Source: Dyella_A sp050749815
Lineage (GTDB): Bacteria > Pseudomonadota > Gammaproteobacteria > Xanthomonadales > Rhodanobacteraceae
NCBI RefSeq assembly: GCF_050749815.1
Contig: NZ_CP192735.1
Coordinates: 2,170,001 to 2,234,000, forward strand
Length of the DNA stretch: 64,000 nt
Reading direction: 5' to 3'
Part shown: positions 49,303-57,019 of the stretch, piece by piece
Layout: each line of letters opens with the position of its first letter
Position numbering within the stretch: the stretch's first letter is position 1
Translations under genes and position numbers: made by a program
The notes under the pieces: generated by a model
The model's input: the letters and a program-made list of their open reading frames with translations, nothing else
What the model was told of the DNA's origin: nothing
Databases searched by the model: none

Positions 49303-50900
49303 CGCGATTCCACCCGACACAGGCGCAGTCCAAAGGAGACATCGGTGCCCCCGCGGGTGCGCTCCATGGCACTCGCCACCGGCACACATGCTTGCAAGCT
49401 GTGCCCAGGCAGCCAGCGCAGCAGCGTGGCGAGGTCATCGCCAGCATCGTCGCGCAACACAGCGTAGAGCGGTCCGCGATGCGCGGTGACCTCATCCCGC
49501 ACCCGCTCCCCCAGCACGCGCCCGGCGGCTTGACGGGTGAGCCAAGTGATCCCCACGAAGCGCGCGTCGGCGGCATCGGGAATGAACGGGATGACATAGG
49601 CGTTGGGCTGCCCCAGCACCACCACCAGGCTTCTGGGCTCCACCATAGGCGCGCGGACACCGAATGCCTCGCTGACATAGCGCGTGTGGCCCCATTGCGG
49701 AACGTGGGTGGCTGCGGCTGCAGCGATACACAGCATAACCAGCGCCGACCGCCCCGGTGCCGAAGGTGTCGTCGTCCGCAGGGAAGGCATCCAGGCCTGC
49801 CAGGCCATCAGCATCAGCACTCCGGAGAGCACTTCGATCGGGATCGCGTACCGCAGGATCGAGAACAGCACCAGCCAGGCGACGTACGACAGCCCGACGA
49901 ATAGCGCAATCAAGCGGACCTGCGGTTGAACCGGTGCGCCGCGGCGGGCACCGCGCACCCCCGCCACCATCAAGGCCACCACCGACGCCAGCGCGAGCGC
50001 GTAACGTGGGTCGGCAAAGCGCTCTTCGGTGACCAACGATTGCGTCGACACAAGCCAGTAGAAGGGATAACCCAGCCACTGCAGGATCCCGTGCGGCAGG
50101 AACCTGGGGTCGGTACCGCTGGCGGCGGGCACCCACGGCGAATGGAACACCTGATTGAACAACGGAAACACCGGGTTGCCGGTGAGCTGGTAAAGACGCC
50201 ATCCCCACCAGCCATAGGCCAGCGCGAATCCTGACGCGGCAGCGGCCGAAAACACCGCCGCAAGCGACCACGCGGGCCGGCGCACTCCACGCATGACCAG
50301 CAGCGCCAGGGCCAGCCCCGGCACGTACACGATAGCCGTCGGTTTCAGCCCGGCGGCCAAGCCGCACAGTAGTCCGGCGCCGGCCACCCGCCTCCATGAA
50401 ACCCGCTCATCGCCCACCGAGGGAAGCAGTAGATAGAGCGCGCCCAACACCAGCAGTGCGAGAGGCATTTCGTTGGAACTGAGTCCGGCCTGCGACAGCG
50501 TCATGCTGCCGGAGACGCCTAGTAACCAGACGGCCGCGTCGATCAGGCCAAACGGCCGGTGCTGCAGCGCTGCCAGCCGCGCCACGATTCGGCCAACCAC
50601 CCACACCACCCCACCGAACCACAGCCCCTGGTAGGCAGCGAGCAAACGCGGCATCTGGCGCAGCGGCCCAGTACCGAGCAAGTAGTACGGAAGGTCCAGC
50701 AGCGGGTTGAAATAGCCCTGCAGGCTGGCGGGTGCGAGGTCGATACCCAACCGGCCATGCAACAGCGCCCAGGCGTTGTAGAGGTGGTAATTGCGCAGAT
50801 CCCAGCTGGCGTCCTGGCCCCGGCTGGCCGCATACCAGGCGCCGATCAGCAGACACGCGACCAGGCCCGGCCAGGAGCCGGCCAACCGACGCCAGCTCAT
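49299..50900 (-). CDS. Polytopic membrane protein, probable GT-C-type glycosyltransferase
   Basis: This 533-residue integral membrane protein starts at the ATG at 50900 (MSWRRLAGSWPGLVACLLIG), which overlaps the GT2 stop by four bases (ATGA). It has about ten hydrophobic segments. The first extracytoplasmic loop, DASWDLRNYHLYNAWALLHG, has an acidic pair as in GT-C lipid-linked glycosyltransferases. Coupling to a GT2 gene of the GtrB/DPM type suggests that it uses a polyprenyl-phosphate sugar on the periplasmic side. The last 100 residues are a soluble tail. Specificity is unknown. Confidence 0.7.
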   Translation of the reverse strand: MSWRRLAGSWPGLVACLLIGAWYAASRGQDASWDLRNYHLYNAWALLHGRLGIDLAPASLQGYFNPLLDLPYYLLGTGPLRQMPRLLAAYQGLWFGGVVWVVGRIVARLAALQHRPFGLIDAAVWLLGVSGSMTLSQAGLSSNEMPLALLVLGALYLLLPSVGDERVSWRRVAGAGLLCGLAAGLKPTAIVYVPGLALALLVMRGVRRPAWSLAAVFSAAAASGFALAYGWWGWRLYQLTGNPVFPLFNQVFHSPWVPAASGTDPRFLPHGILQWLGYPFYWLVSTQSLVTEERFADPRYALALASVVALMVAGVRGARRGAPVQPQVRLIALFVGLSYVAWLVLFSILRYAIPIEVLSGVLMLMAWQAWMPSLRTTTPSAPGRSALVMLCIAAAAATHVPQWGHTRYVSEAFGVRAPMVEPRSLVVVLGQPNAYVIPFIPDAADARFVGITWLTRQAAGRVLGERVRDEVTAHRGPLYAVLRDDAGDDLATLLRWLPGHSLQACVPVASAMERTRGGTDVSFGLRLCRVESR

Positions 50901-51862
50901 CGAGCGCAAGCCGGGTTTCGCCATACCGACGCATCGGCTGAAGGGACCGCCAGATAGGCCAGATATTTCGCCTCACGCCGCCCCATCGTCACCGTATCCA
51001 GTACCAACCCGCAGACCAGAAACACGCTGCCCAGAAGCGCCAGCGCAGCACTCAGGATCGCCGTCGGAAACCGCGGAACCAAGCCCGTGAGCAAATACGT
51101 CTTGAACAACGGAAGGGCTAGGCCGACCGAGAGGGCAACGCATGCCACGCAGGCCACGGAAAAGAAGGCGAGTGGCCGTCCGTTCTTGGTGAGCTTCAGG
51201 ATCGTCATCAGGATCTGCCAACCATCACTCCACGTCCGCAGCTTGCTCTGGGAGCCCTCCGGGCGGGCCTTGTAGCGGCTCGGCACTTCCACCACCGGCA
51301 TACGTAATTCCAGCGCGTGCACCGCGAGTTCCGTTTCGATCTCGAAACCCCGCGCCTGCATCGGGAACGACTTGACGAACCGCCGCGAGAGCACCCGGTA
51401 ACCGGAGAGCATGTCGGCAAACGTATTACCAAAGATCCAGCCGGCCAGGCCGGTGAGCAGGCGGTTGCCGATCACATGGCCGCGGCGATACGCGGCGCTG
51501 TCATCGTTGACGCGGCGGGCCACCACCACGTCACGCTGCTCGCCCCACAATTGGCCTACCAGCGCCGGGGCATCCGCGGCCTCGTAGGTGGCATCGCCGT
51601 CGACCATCACGTAAACGTCGGCGTCGATGTCGGCAAACATCCGCCGCACCACGTAGCCCTTTCCCTGCATGGGCTCACGCCGCACGACCGCCCCCGCTGC
51701 GCGCGCCACCTCGGCCGTGTCGTCAGTGGAGTTGTTGTCGTAGACGAAAACCTTCGCTGACGGCAGGGCGGCGGCAAAGTCGCGCACGACGGTGGCGATG
51801 GTTGCCCCCTCGTTGAAACACGGGATCAGTACGGCAATGCGCGGTGCCATCGGTTCGTTCAT
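50897..51862 (-). CDS. GT2-family glycosyltransferase (polyprenyl-phosphate sugar synthase type)
   Basis: This 321-residue protein starts at the ATG at 51862 (MNEPMAPRIAVLIPCFNEGA), behind AAGGAAG; the longer frame upstream is antisense to the next gene. GT2 motifs: IPCFNEGATIATVV, YDNNSTDDT, VMVDGDATYE (the DxD site), and MLSGYRVLSRRFVKSFP. Two membrane segments at the C-terminus (FFSVACVACVALSVGLALPL; ILSAALALLGSVFLVCGLVL) place it at the inner membrane, like GtrB. It probably charges undecaprenyl phosphate with a hexose for the membrane partner encoded next. Confidence 0.87.
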   Translation of the reverse strand: MNEPMAPRIAVLIPCFNEGATIATVVRDFAAALPSAKVFVYDNNSTDDTAEVARAAGAVVRREPMQGKGYVVRRMFADIDADVYVMVDGDATYEAADAPALVGQLWGEQRDVVVARRVNDDSAAYRRGHVIGNRLLTGLAGWIFGNTFADMLSGYRVLSRRFVKSFPMQARGFEIETELAVHALELRMPVVEVPSRYKARPEGSQSKLRTWSDGWQILMTILKLTKNGRPLAFFSVACVACVALSVGLALPLFKTYLLTGLVPRFPTAILSAALALLGSVFLVCGLVLDTVTMGRREAKYLAYLAVPSADASVWRNPACAR

Positions 51863-51937
51863 GGCGCTTCCTTCGGCCAATAAAAATATCTGCCTAGTGT
51901 AATCAGCCAGAAGGCGGTCCACGCGCAATAGCGTGCC

Positions 51938-51943
51938 TATACT
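51938..51943 (+). promoter_or_regulatory. Likely -10 element of the acyl-CoA dehydrogenase promoter
   Basis: TATACT, 5/6 to consensus, lies 26 bases before the start codon at 51970. No clear -35 is found at 16-18 bases, so activator help or a weak -35 is likely. Confidence 0.4.
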
Positions 51944-51969
51944 CAAAGCGCTGCCAGCGGGAGACGGCC

Positions 51970-53610
51970 ATGAGCTTTCTGCAGGATGCGCCACGACTGC
52001 ATCACCCCTACCGCGACGACCGCGTGCTACGCGGCCTCCTCGATCGCGTCGTGCCGGCCGACCGCCGCGCGGAGCTGGACCGCGACCTCGATGCCCTGGC
52101 CGACTACGCGCTGATGGCGTGGCAAAAGGTGGGCCAGAGCACGCGGCGCAAGCCGGTGCTGACGGCATGGGACGCGTGGGGGCGGCGGGTCGATCGCATC
52201 GAACTGACCGACGCCTGGCGCGAGGGTCCGGGCATCACCACACGCCACGCCGTGCTTGCCGCCGGGCACGCGGCGCATCCGGATGCACGCCTCGAGGCCT
52301 TCGCGCGGGTCTACCTCTATCACCTGGCAAGCGAGTTCTACACCTGCCCGCTGGCCATGACCGACGGTGCCGCCACCGCGCTGAAGGCCTCGGGCAACGC
52401 CGCGCTGATCGAACGCGCCTTGCCGCACTTCCTCAGCCGCGACCCCGCCACGTTCTGGCTCAGCGGCCAGTGGATGACCGAGACCGCCGGTGGCTCGGAC
52501 GTGGGCCGCACGGAGACGCTGGCGCGATGCGACGACGACGGACAGTGGCGACTGTACGGCCGCAAGTGGTTCAGTTCGGCAGTGGTTGGCGAGGCGGCGC
52601 TGGCGCTGGCCCGGCCCGAAGGTGCCGGCGCCGGTACCGCGGCGCTCGCGCTGTTCTACGTGGAGACGATGGAGGGCGCGCAGCGGCGTCCCGAGCTGGT
52701 CATCGATCGCCTGAAGGACAAGCTCGGCACGCACGAGCTGCCCACCGCCGAGATCCACCTCGACGGCCTGCCCGCCTGGCCGGTGGGCGAGCTGGCGCAC
52801 GGCGTGCGGCAGCTCGCGCCGATGCTCAACGTCACCCGCACGTGGAACGCCATCTGCGCGGTGGCCAGCATGGCGCGGGCGATCGCGCTGGCGCGCGACT
52901 ACGCCGCCCGGCGCGAGGCTTTCGGCCGCCCGCTGATCGAGCATCCGCTGCACGCGCAGACGCTGGCCGGGATGCAGGCCGAGTTCGAGGGCGCCTTCGC
53001 GCTGGGCTTCGAGGTAGCCCATCTGCTGGGCCGTGTCGAGCATGGCGCAGCCGATGCGCACGAGCCGGCGCTGCTGCGCCTGCTCACGCCGCTGGCCAAG
53101 CTGTGGACCGGCAAGCTCGCCGTGGAGCTGTGCTCCGAGGCGCTGGAATGCTTCGGCGGCGCTGGCTACATCGAGGACACCGGCCTGCCGCAGCTGTTGC
53201 GCGACGCGCAGGTCTACCCGATCTGGGAGGGCACCACCAACGTGCTGTCTCTGGACGCGCTGCGCGGTATCGGTGACGGGCTGGGCGCCTTGCGCCATGC
53301 GATCGCCGGATGGACGCGCGAGGCCGGCGATGGGGCCGCCGCACAGGCCATCCATGCGGCGCTGGATACCGCCAGCGTCTTCCTCGACCGCCAGGGCGAT
53401 CGGCGCGGTGCGCTGGAAGCCGGGGCACGCGGATTAGCCCTGACGCTGGCGCGCTGCGCCGCGGCAGCCCTGCTCGTTCGCCAGGCGGGCTGGGCCACCG
53501 CACGAGGCGACCGGCGACCGGCCGCTGCGTTGCGGCGCTTCCTGGAGCACGGATTGCTGCGCCTTCACTGGTCCGATCGCGACGATACGGCCGCGCTGCT
53601 GGATGACTGA
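51970..53610 (+). CDS. Acyl-CoA dehydrogenase, AidB-like
   Basis: This FAD flavoprotein of 546 residues starts MSFLQDAPRLHHPYRDDRVL. Its length and N-terminal extension match the AidB-type subfamily (about 540) rather than ordinary acyl-CoA dehydrogenases (about 380). Flavin and substrate motifs: WMTETAGGSDVGRTETLA, LNVTRTWNAICAVASMARAI, CFGGAGYIEDTGLPQLLRDA and IWEGTTNVLSLDALRG. The catalytic base is probably the Glu of WEGTTN. AidB is linked to alkylation response in E. coli; no ada-type neighbours are present, so a role in fatty or branched-acid breakdown is as likely. Confidence 0.87.
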   Translation: MSFLQDAPRLHHPYRDDRVLRGLLDRVVPADRRAELDRDLDALADYALMAWQKVGQSTRRKPVLTAWDAWGRRVDRIELTDAWREGPGITTRHAVLAAGHAAHPDARLEAFARVYLYHLASEFYTCPLAMTDGAATALKASGNAALIERALPHFLSRDPATFWLSGQWMTETAGGSDVGRTETLARCDDDGQWRLYGRKWFSSAVVGEAALALARPEGAGAGTAALALFYVETMEGAQRRPELVIDRLKDKLGTHELPTAEIHLDGLPAWPVGELAHGVRQLAPMLNVTRTWNAICAVASMARAIALARDYAARREAFGRPLIEHPLHAQTLAGMQAEFEGAFALGFEVAHLLGRVEHGAADAHEPALLRLLTPLAKLWTGKLAVELCSEALECFGGAGYIEDTGLPQLLRDAQVYPIWEGTTNVLSLDALRGIGDGLGALRHAIAGWTREAGDGAAAQAIHAALDTASVFLDRQGDRRGALEAGARGLALTLARCAAAALLVRQAGWATARGDRRPAAALRRFLEHGLLRLHWSDRDDTAALLDD

Positions 53611-53692
53611 GCCAGGCGCGGCGCCGAAGCATTGGGAGCCGCGCCGCCGCACGGGCTAAAATGCCCCGATCCCCTCCAGCGGCGCAGCGACC

Positions 53693-54181
53693 ATGCAGCA
53701 TCTGACCATCGTCACCACCGGCGGCACCATCGACAAGATCTATTTCGACGACAAGTCGGATTACAAGATCGGTGCGCCGCAGATCGGCGACATCCTCGGC
53801 CAGCTAGGCGTGGCGTTTCAGTACGACGTGATCCCGATCCTGCGCAAGGACAGCCTGCACGTCACCGACGAGGACCGCGCGCTGATCCGCTCCACCATCG
53901 AGGCGCAGCCACACCGCCACGTGCTGGTGACCCACGGCACCGACACCATGGTGGAAACGGCCAAGGTGCTGGCCGGCATCCCCGGCAAGGTGATCGTGCT
54001 GACCGGGGCGCTGAACCCGGCGCGCTTCCAGGGTTCCGATGCGGTATTCAACATCGGCTGCGCGGTAGCGGCGGTGCAGACCCTGCCCGACGGCGTCTAC
54101 ATCACCATGAACGGGCGCGTGTGGGATCCGTCGAAGGTGCGCAAGAACCGCGACGCAAATCGTTTCGAACCGGTCGGCTGA
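53693..54181 (+). CDS. Single-domain asparaginase-like protein
   Basis: The 162-residue protein from MQHLTIVTTGGTIDKIYFDD covers only the N-terminal domain of a type I/II L-asparaginase (full enzymes are about 330 residues). Both catalytic threonine motifs are kept: TTGGTIDK near residue 8 and VTHGTDTMVETA near residue 79. The dimer-forming C-terminal domain that completes the active site is absent, and a terminator follows at 54239, so this is not a truncation by the window. Enzyme activity is uncertain. Confidence 0.85.
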   Translation: MQHLTIVTTGGTIDKIYFDDKSDYKIGAPQIGDILGQLGVAFQYDVIPILRKDSLHVTDEDRALIRSTIEAQPHRHVLVTHGTDTMVETAKVLAGIPGKVIVLTGALNPARFQGSDAVFNIGCAVAAVQTLPDGVYITMNGRVWDPSKVRKNRDANRFEPVG

Positions 54182-54238
54182 AGCTCGCCTCGTCGGTCTC
54201 CCGGTGCGGCGACCGAAACATCCGCCGCACCAAAAGAA

Positions 54239-54260
54239 AACCCCGGCCGAGGCCGGGGTT
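54239..54260. terminator. Bidirectional rho-independent terminator
   Basis: AACCCCGGCC (54239-54248) and GGCCGGGGTT (54251-54260) form a 10-bp stem with a 2-base loop. T-runs follow on both strands (TTTCCGTTTT on +; TTTTCTTTT on -). It separates the asparaginase-like gene and the M4 peptidase gene, which converge. Confidence 0.85.
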
Positions 54261-54293
54261 TCCGTTTTACACCTCACACAATGATCGTGAAGA

Positions 54294-56459
54294 TCAGTTG
54301 ACCGTCGTGGTCAGGGTGACGCCCGAGAACGTCTGGTACGCACGCACGTTGAAGTAGTACGTCGTGGCGCTGCTCGGCGTAAACGTGCAGCTCTCGCTAT
54401 TGCCGGTCTTGTACGGACGGCAGTTGTAGCTGGACGTCGTCGGTGCACTGCCCGCCTTCACGTACAGATCCGCATCGCCGGTGCCGCCGGAGATCGAGAT
54501 GGTCACCGTATGGCCGGCAGCGACCGCCTGGGTGTAGGTCGTGGAAACACCACCCGTGTTCACCGTCGGCAGGCTGACCGAACCGCCGGTGCCACCGCCG
54601 CCGCCACCACCGCCGGTGGAGTAGGAGGCCTTCACCGTGACGCCGGAGTACGCCGCGTAGCCGTGCACCTTCAGGTAGTACTTGCCGGCCACCGGCGAGG
54701 CGACGGTGCAGCTCTCGGAGTTGCCGGTCTTGTACGGACGGCAGTCGTAGCTGCTGGTGGTGGGCGCGCTGCCTGCCTTGGTGTACAAGTCGGCATCACC
54801 GGTACCACCGGAGATCGACATCACCAGGTTGGTCGCACCGGACGGCACGGTGATGAAGTAGTCGTTGTCGCCACCGGTCGCGGCGCTGACGCCGGTGACG
54901 GCCACGTTGTTCTGCAGCTCGGTCGTGCCACCGCCACCACCGCCACCGCCGCCGCCACCCGGGCAGGTCACGCCCACGCCATTGAACGCGGTGACCACGT
55001 CATTGGAGCTGTAGCCCAGGTCGGTGGCGGCCGATTCCACACCGCAGGCGCCGGAGTTGAAGGTGGACGTTGCGGTCCAGTATGACTTGTTCGCCAGGGC
55101 GAACACCTGGAAGGCCTTCTTCACGTCCCAGCCGCTGGTCTTGGCCAGCAGGCAGAACGCCTTGTTGTAAACGCCGCTGGAGTAGTGCACGTCCAGGCCC
55201 GAGTTGTAGTCGGCGGCGTTGTCGATCGAGCCGCCATCCTGCGGCGGGTTGCACATGTAGCGCAGCGCGTCGCCGATGCCGGCGCTGGTCTTGACGATGT
55301 CGCGGCCCACCAGGAAGTCGGCGGCGCCACGGTCGTAGAACTCGGCCGCTTCACCGGCGATGTCCGAGTAGGCCTCGTTCATGCCGCCGGACTGGCCGGT
55401 GTACTGCAGGCCGGAGTTCTGCTCGGTGTAGCCGTGGCTGATCTCGTGGCTGGTGACGTCCAGCGAGACCAGCGGATAGAACGTGCTGGCGCCATCGCCG
55501 AAGTACATGGCGGTGCCGTCCCAGAACGCGTTCTCGTAGTTGTTCTTGTAGTGCACGTTCATGCGCAGCTTCATGTTGAGCGGCGCGGCGCCCGTGTAGG
55601 CCACGTACATGTCATGCACCACGCCACCGAAGTGGTGGGCGTCGTTCACCGGCGAGTAGGCGCCGTTGATCGCGTCGGTGTTGCTGTTGGGGCAGGTGAA
55701 GCTGACGATCGAGCCGCCGCTGGTGCCGTGGTTGAGGTTGTACGTCACCACGTTGGTGTTGTTCAGCGTGCAGGTGCTGCCGGACTGGGTGACGTCCAGC
55801 GCGGCGTAGTCGGTGCCGTAGATGTACTGGCCGGTCTTCTGGTTGCCGCCCGGGCCGGTGGCCGAGGCGTAGGTCAGGCCGTTCCAGCTCTGGATCACTT
55901 CGCCGGTGTTTGCGTCGACGATCGCGGTGGGGCGCGACGGCTGGCCGTTGCCGCTGACCACGTACGAGGTGCGATAGACCAGGCGCGCCGGGCCGTTGTC
56001 CTGCGGATAGACGAACAGGTCAGCCTGCTGGTTGCTGATCTTCGCGCCGCCGACCAGCGTGGTGTGCGCATGGCTCTTCAGTGCATCGATGGCCTTGGCA
56101 GCGGTGAGATGCGGCGCGACCGACACCAGGTCCGAGTCGAGGTTCTGCGCCAGGTCACCGGTGGCACGCAGGGCGTTGCCGTTGGCGTCCTCCACCACGG
56201 CCACGCTGCGGCCGTACACCGGCACGCCGCGATACATCTGCTGTTGGCGGACGACGTGGCGACCATTGGCCACGGCGACCGAACTGCGCGCGACCAGCGC
56301 GCTGTTCGCGCCAAGGCCGAGGTGCGTCGAAAGGGACGCGGCCGGGACTGCTCCCAGATTCTGTGCGTGGAGGCTGTGCGTGGTGGCGGCCGTGGCTACC
56401 GAGGCGGTGGCCATGCCGATTGCGGCGACCAGTACTTTCAAGCGAAGACTGCTCTGCAT
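54294..56459 (-). CDS. Secreted M4 metallopeptidase (thermolysin family) with two PPC domains
   Basis: This 721-residue exported zinc protease starts at the ATG at 56459 (MQSSLRLKVLVAAIGMATAS), a clear signal peptide ending near VATAATTHS; the frame upstream is leader. Order: an FTP/PepSY propeptide (about 30-190; MYRGVPVYGRSVAVVEDANG), the M4 catalytic domain (about 200-500) with zinc site TSHEISHGYTE and third ligand GGMNEAYSD, a poly-Gly linker, PPC repeat 1 (about 513-612), a second Gly linker, and PPC repeat 2 (about 623-721). Each PPC has SSYxCRPYKTGNSESC with a Cys pair. The propeptide and PPC domains are normally removed after export by type II secretion. Confidence 0.93.
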   Translation of the reverse strand: MQSSLRLKVLVAAIGMATASVATAATTHSLHAQNLGAVPAASLSTHLGLGANSALVARSSVAVANGRHVVRQQQMYRGVPVYGRSVAVVEDANGNALRATGDLAQNLDSDLVSVAPHLTAAKAIDALKSHAHTTLVGGAKISNQQADLFVYPQDNGPARLVYRTSYVVSGNGQPSRPTAIVDANTGEVIQSWNGLTYASATGPGGNQKTGQYIYGTDYAALDVTQSGSTCTLNNTNVVTYNLNHGTSGGSIVSFTCPNSNTDAINGAYSPVNDAHHFGGVVHDMYVAYTGAAPLNMKLRMNVHYKNNYENAFWDGTAMYFGDGASTFYPLVSLDVTSHEISHGYTEQNSGLQYTGQSGGMNEAYSDIAGEAAEFYDRGAADFLVGRDIVKTSAGIGDALRYMCNPPQDGGSIDNAADYNSGLDVHYSSGVYNKAFCLLAKTSGWDVKKAFQVFALANKSYWTATSTFNSGACGVESAATDLGYSSNDVVTAFNGVGVTCPGGGGGGGGGGGTTELQNNVAVTGVSAATGGDNDYFITVPSGATNLVMSISGGTGDADLYTKAGSAPTTSSYDCRPYKTGNSESCTVASPVAGKYYLKVHGYAAYSGVTVKASYSTGGGGGGGGTGGSVSLPTVNTGGVSTTYTQAVAAGHTVTISISGGTGDADLYVKAGSAPTTSSYNCRPYKTGNSESCTFTPSSATTYYFNVRAYQTFSGVTLTTTVN

Positions 56460-56696
56460 TGCTGACTCCTGGACATTATTGGGACGAACGGACCCTATGC
56501 GGCCGCATCGACCCCATTTATGAGTGACCGCAGAAAACTGCGGCTCCATACTTCGTTGGATTGTCTAGCGATGCCTGTCGACCCGCCTGCGGCCTCCCCC
56601 GTTGCTTCCTTTCAGGGCGCGCGGCGAACCATGAGACGGCTGCCGAAATTTCCTACGGCAACCACAGGATCATCCGTCAACCTCCCCGCCAACGGA
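56460..56696 (-). promoter_or_regulatory. Long 5' leader of the M4 peptidase gene
   Basis: If the promoter at 56704-56732 is right, the leader is about 238 nt. It shares several blocks with the S53 leader (59546-59781): GATCC-GTGG, CGGCAGC, and the strongly conserved block at 56497-56581. It contains no ORF I can support. Confidence 0.55.
56497..56581 (-). promoter_or_regulatory. Conserved leader block A (upstream of M4 peptidase)
   Basis: This block, shared with 59582-59663, contains on the transcript strand: TCGACAGGCATCGC (56568-56581), GGAG plus a hairpin CCGCA/TGCGG with a 6-base loop (56528-56543), ATGGGGTC (56510-56517) and the palindrome ATGCGGCCGCAT (56497-56508). It ends 38 bases before the start codon. 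The function (RNA regulator or DNA-binding site) is unknown. Confidence 0.6.
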
Positions 56697-56703
56697 CTGA
56701 CTG

Positions 56704-56732
56704 ACCATAGGCGCCCCGGATGACTGCAACAA
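56704..56732 (-). promoter_or_regulatory. Candidate M4 peptidase promoter
   Basis: On the minus strand TTGTTG (56727-56732) and TATGGT (56704-56709) are 17 bases apart. The same arrangement occurs upstream of the S53 gene (59788-59816), with similar A/T-rich sequence upstream, which supports the call more than the match itself. Bases 56733-56934 beyond it hold nothing I recognise. Confidence 0.55.
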
Positions 56733-56928
56733 GGTGAATAATTCCTATGGGGACAGTCACTTGAGTCGATTCGCCGGACGACTGATCGGCTGAAAATCCA
56801 GCTACTGCAAGCTCTTGCGCGCATTTTCTTGCACGCCGAATGCCTCGTTCGAACCTCTGGGCAGACCTCGACCGGGCGTCAAACTTGTGACCCCCGTCAA
56901 GCGCATGACGCGCTCGCACCGCCACCAC

Positions 56929-56962
56929 AAAAAACGGCCCCGGTCATCCTTGACCGGGGCCG
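56929..56962 (-). terminator. Strong rho-independent terminator of the S53 peptidase gene
   Basis: CGGCCCCGGTCA (56935-56946) and TGACCGGGGCCG (56951-56962) form a perfect 12-bp stem with a 4-base loop, followed on the minus strand by six T (56929-56934). It is 57 bases after the S53 stop. Confidence 0.9.
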
Positions 56963-57019
56963 CGGGACTTCAGGTGCAGCCGCCTATCTCCAGCGGCCTT
57001 CACGCACGATGACGATGAC

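Noticed and set aside
54925..54960. Poly-Gly-encoding simple repeat in the M4 gene as a possible assembly error
   Set aside because: The frame stays open on both sides and a second Gly linker occurs at the equivalent place between the PPC repeats; linkers of this kind are usual in secreted enzymes.
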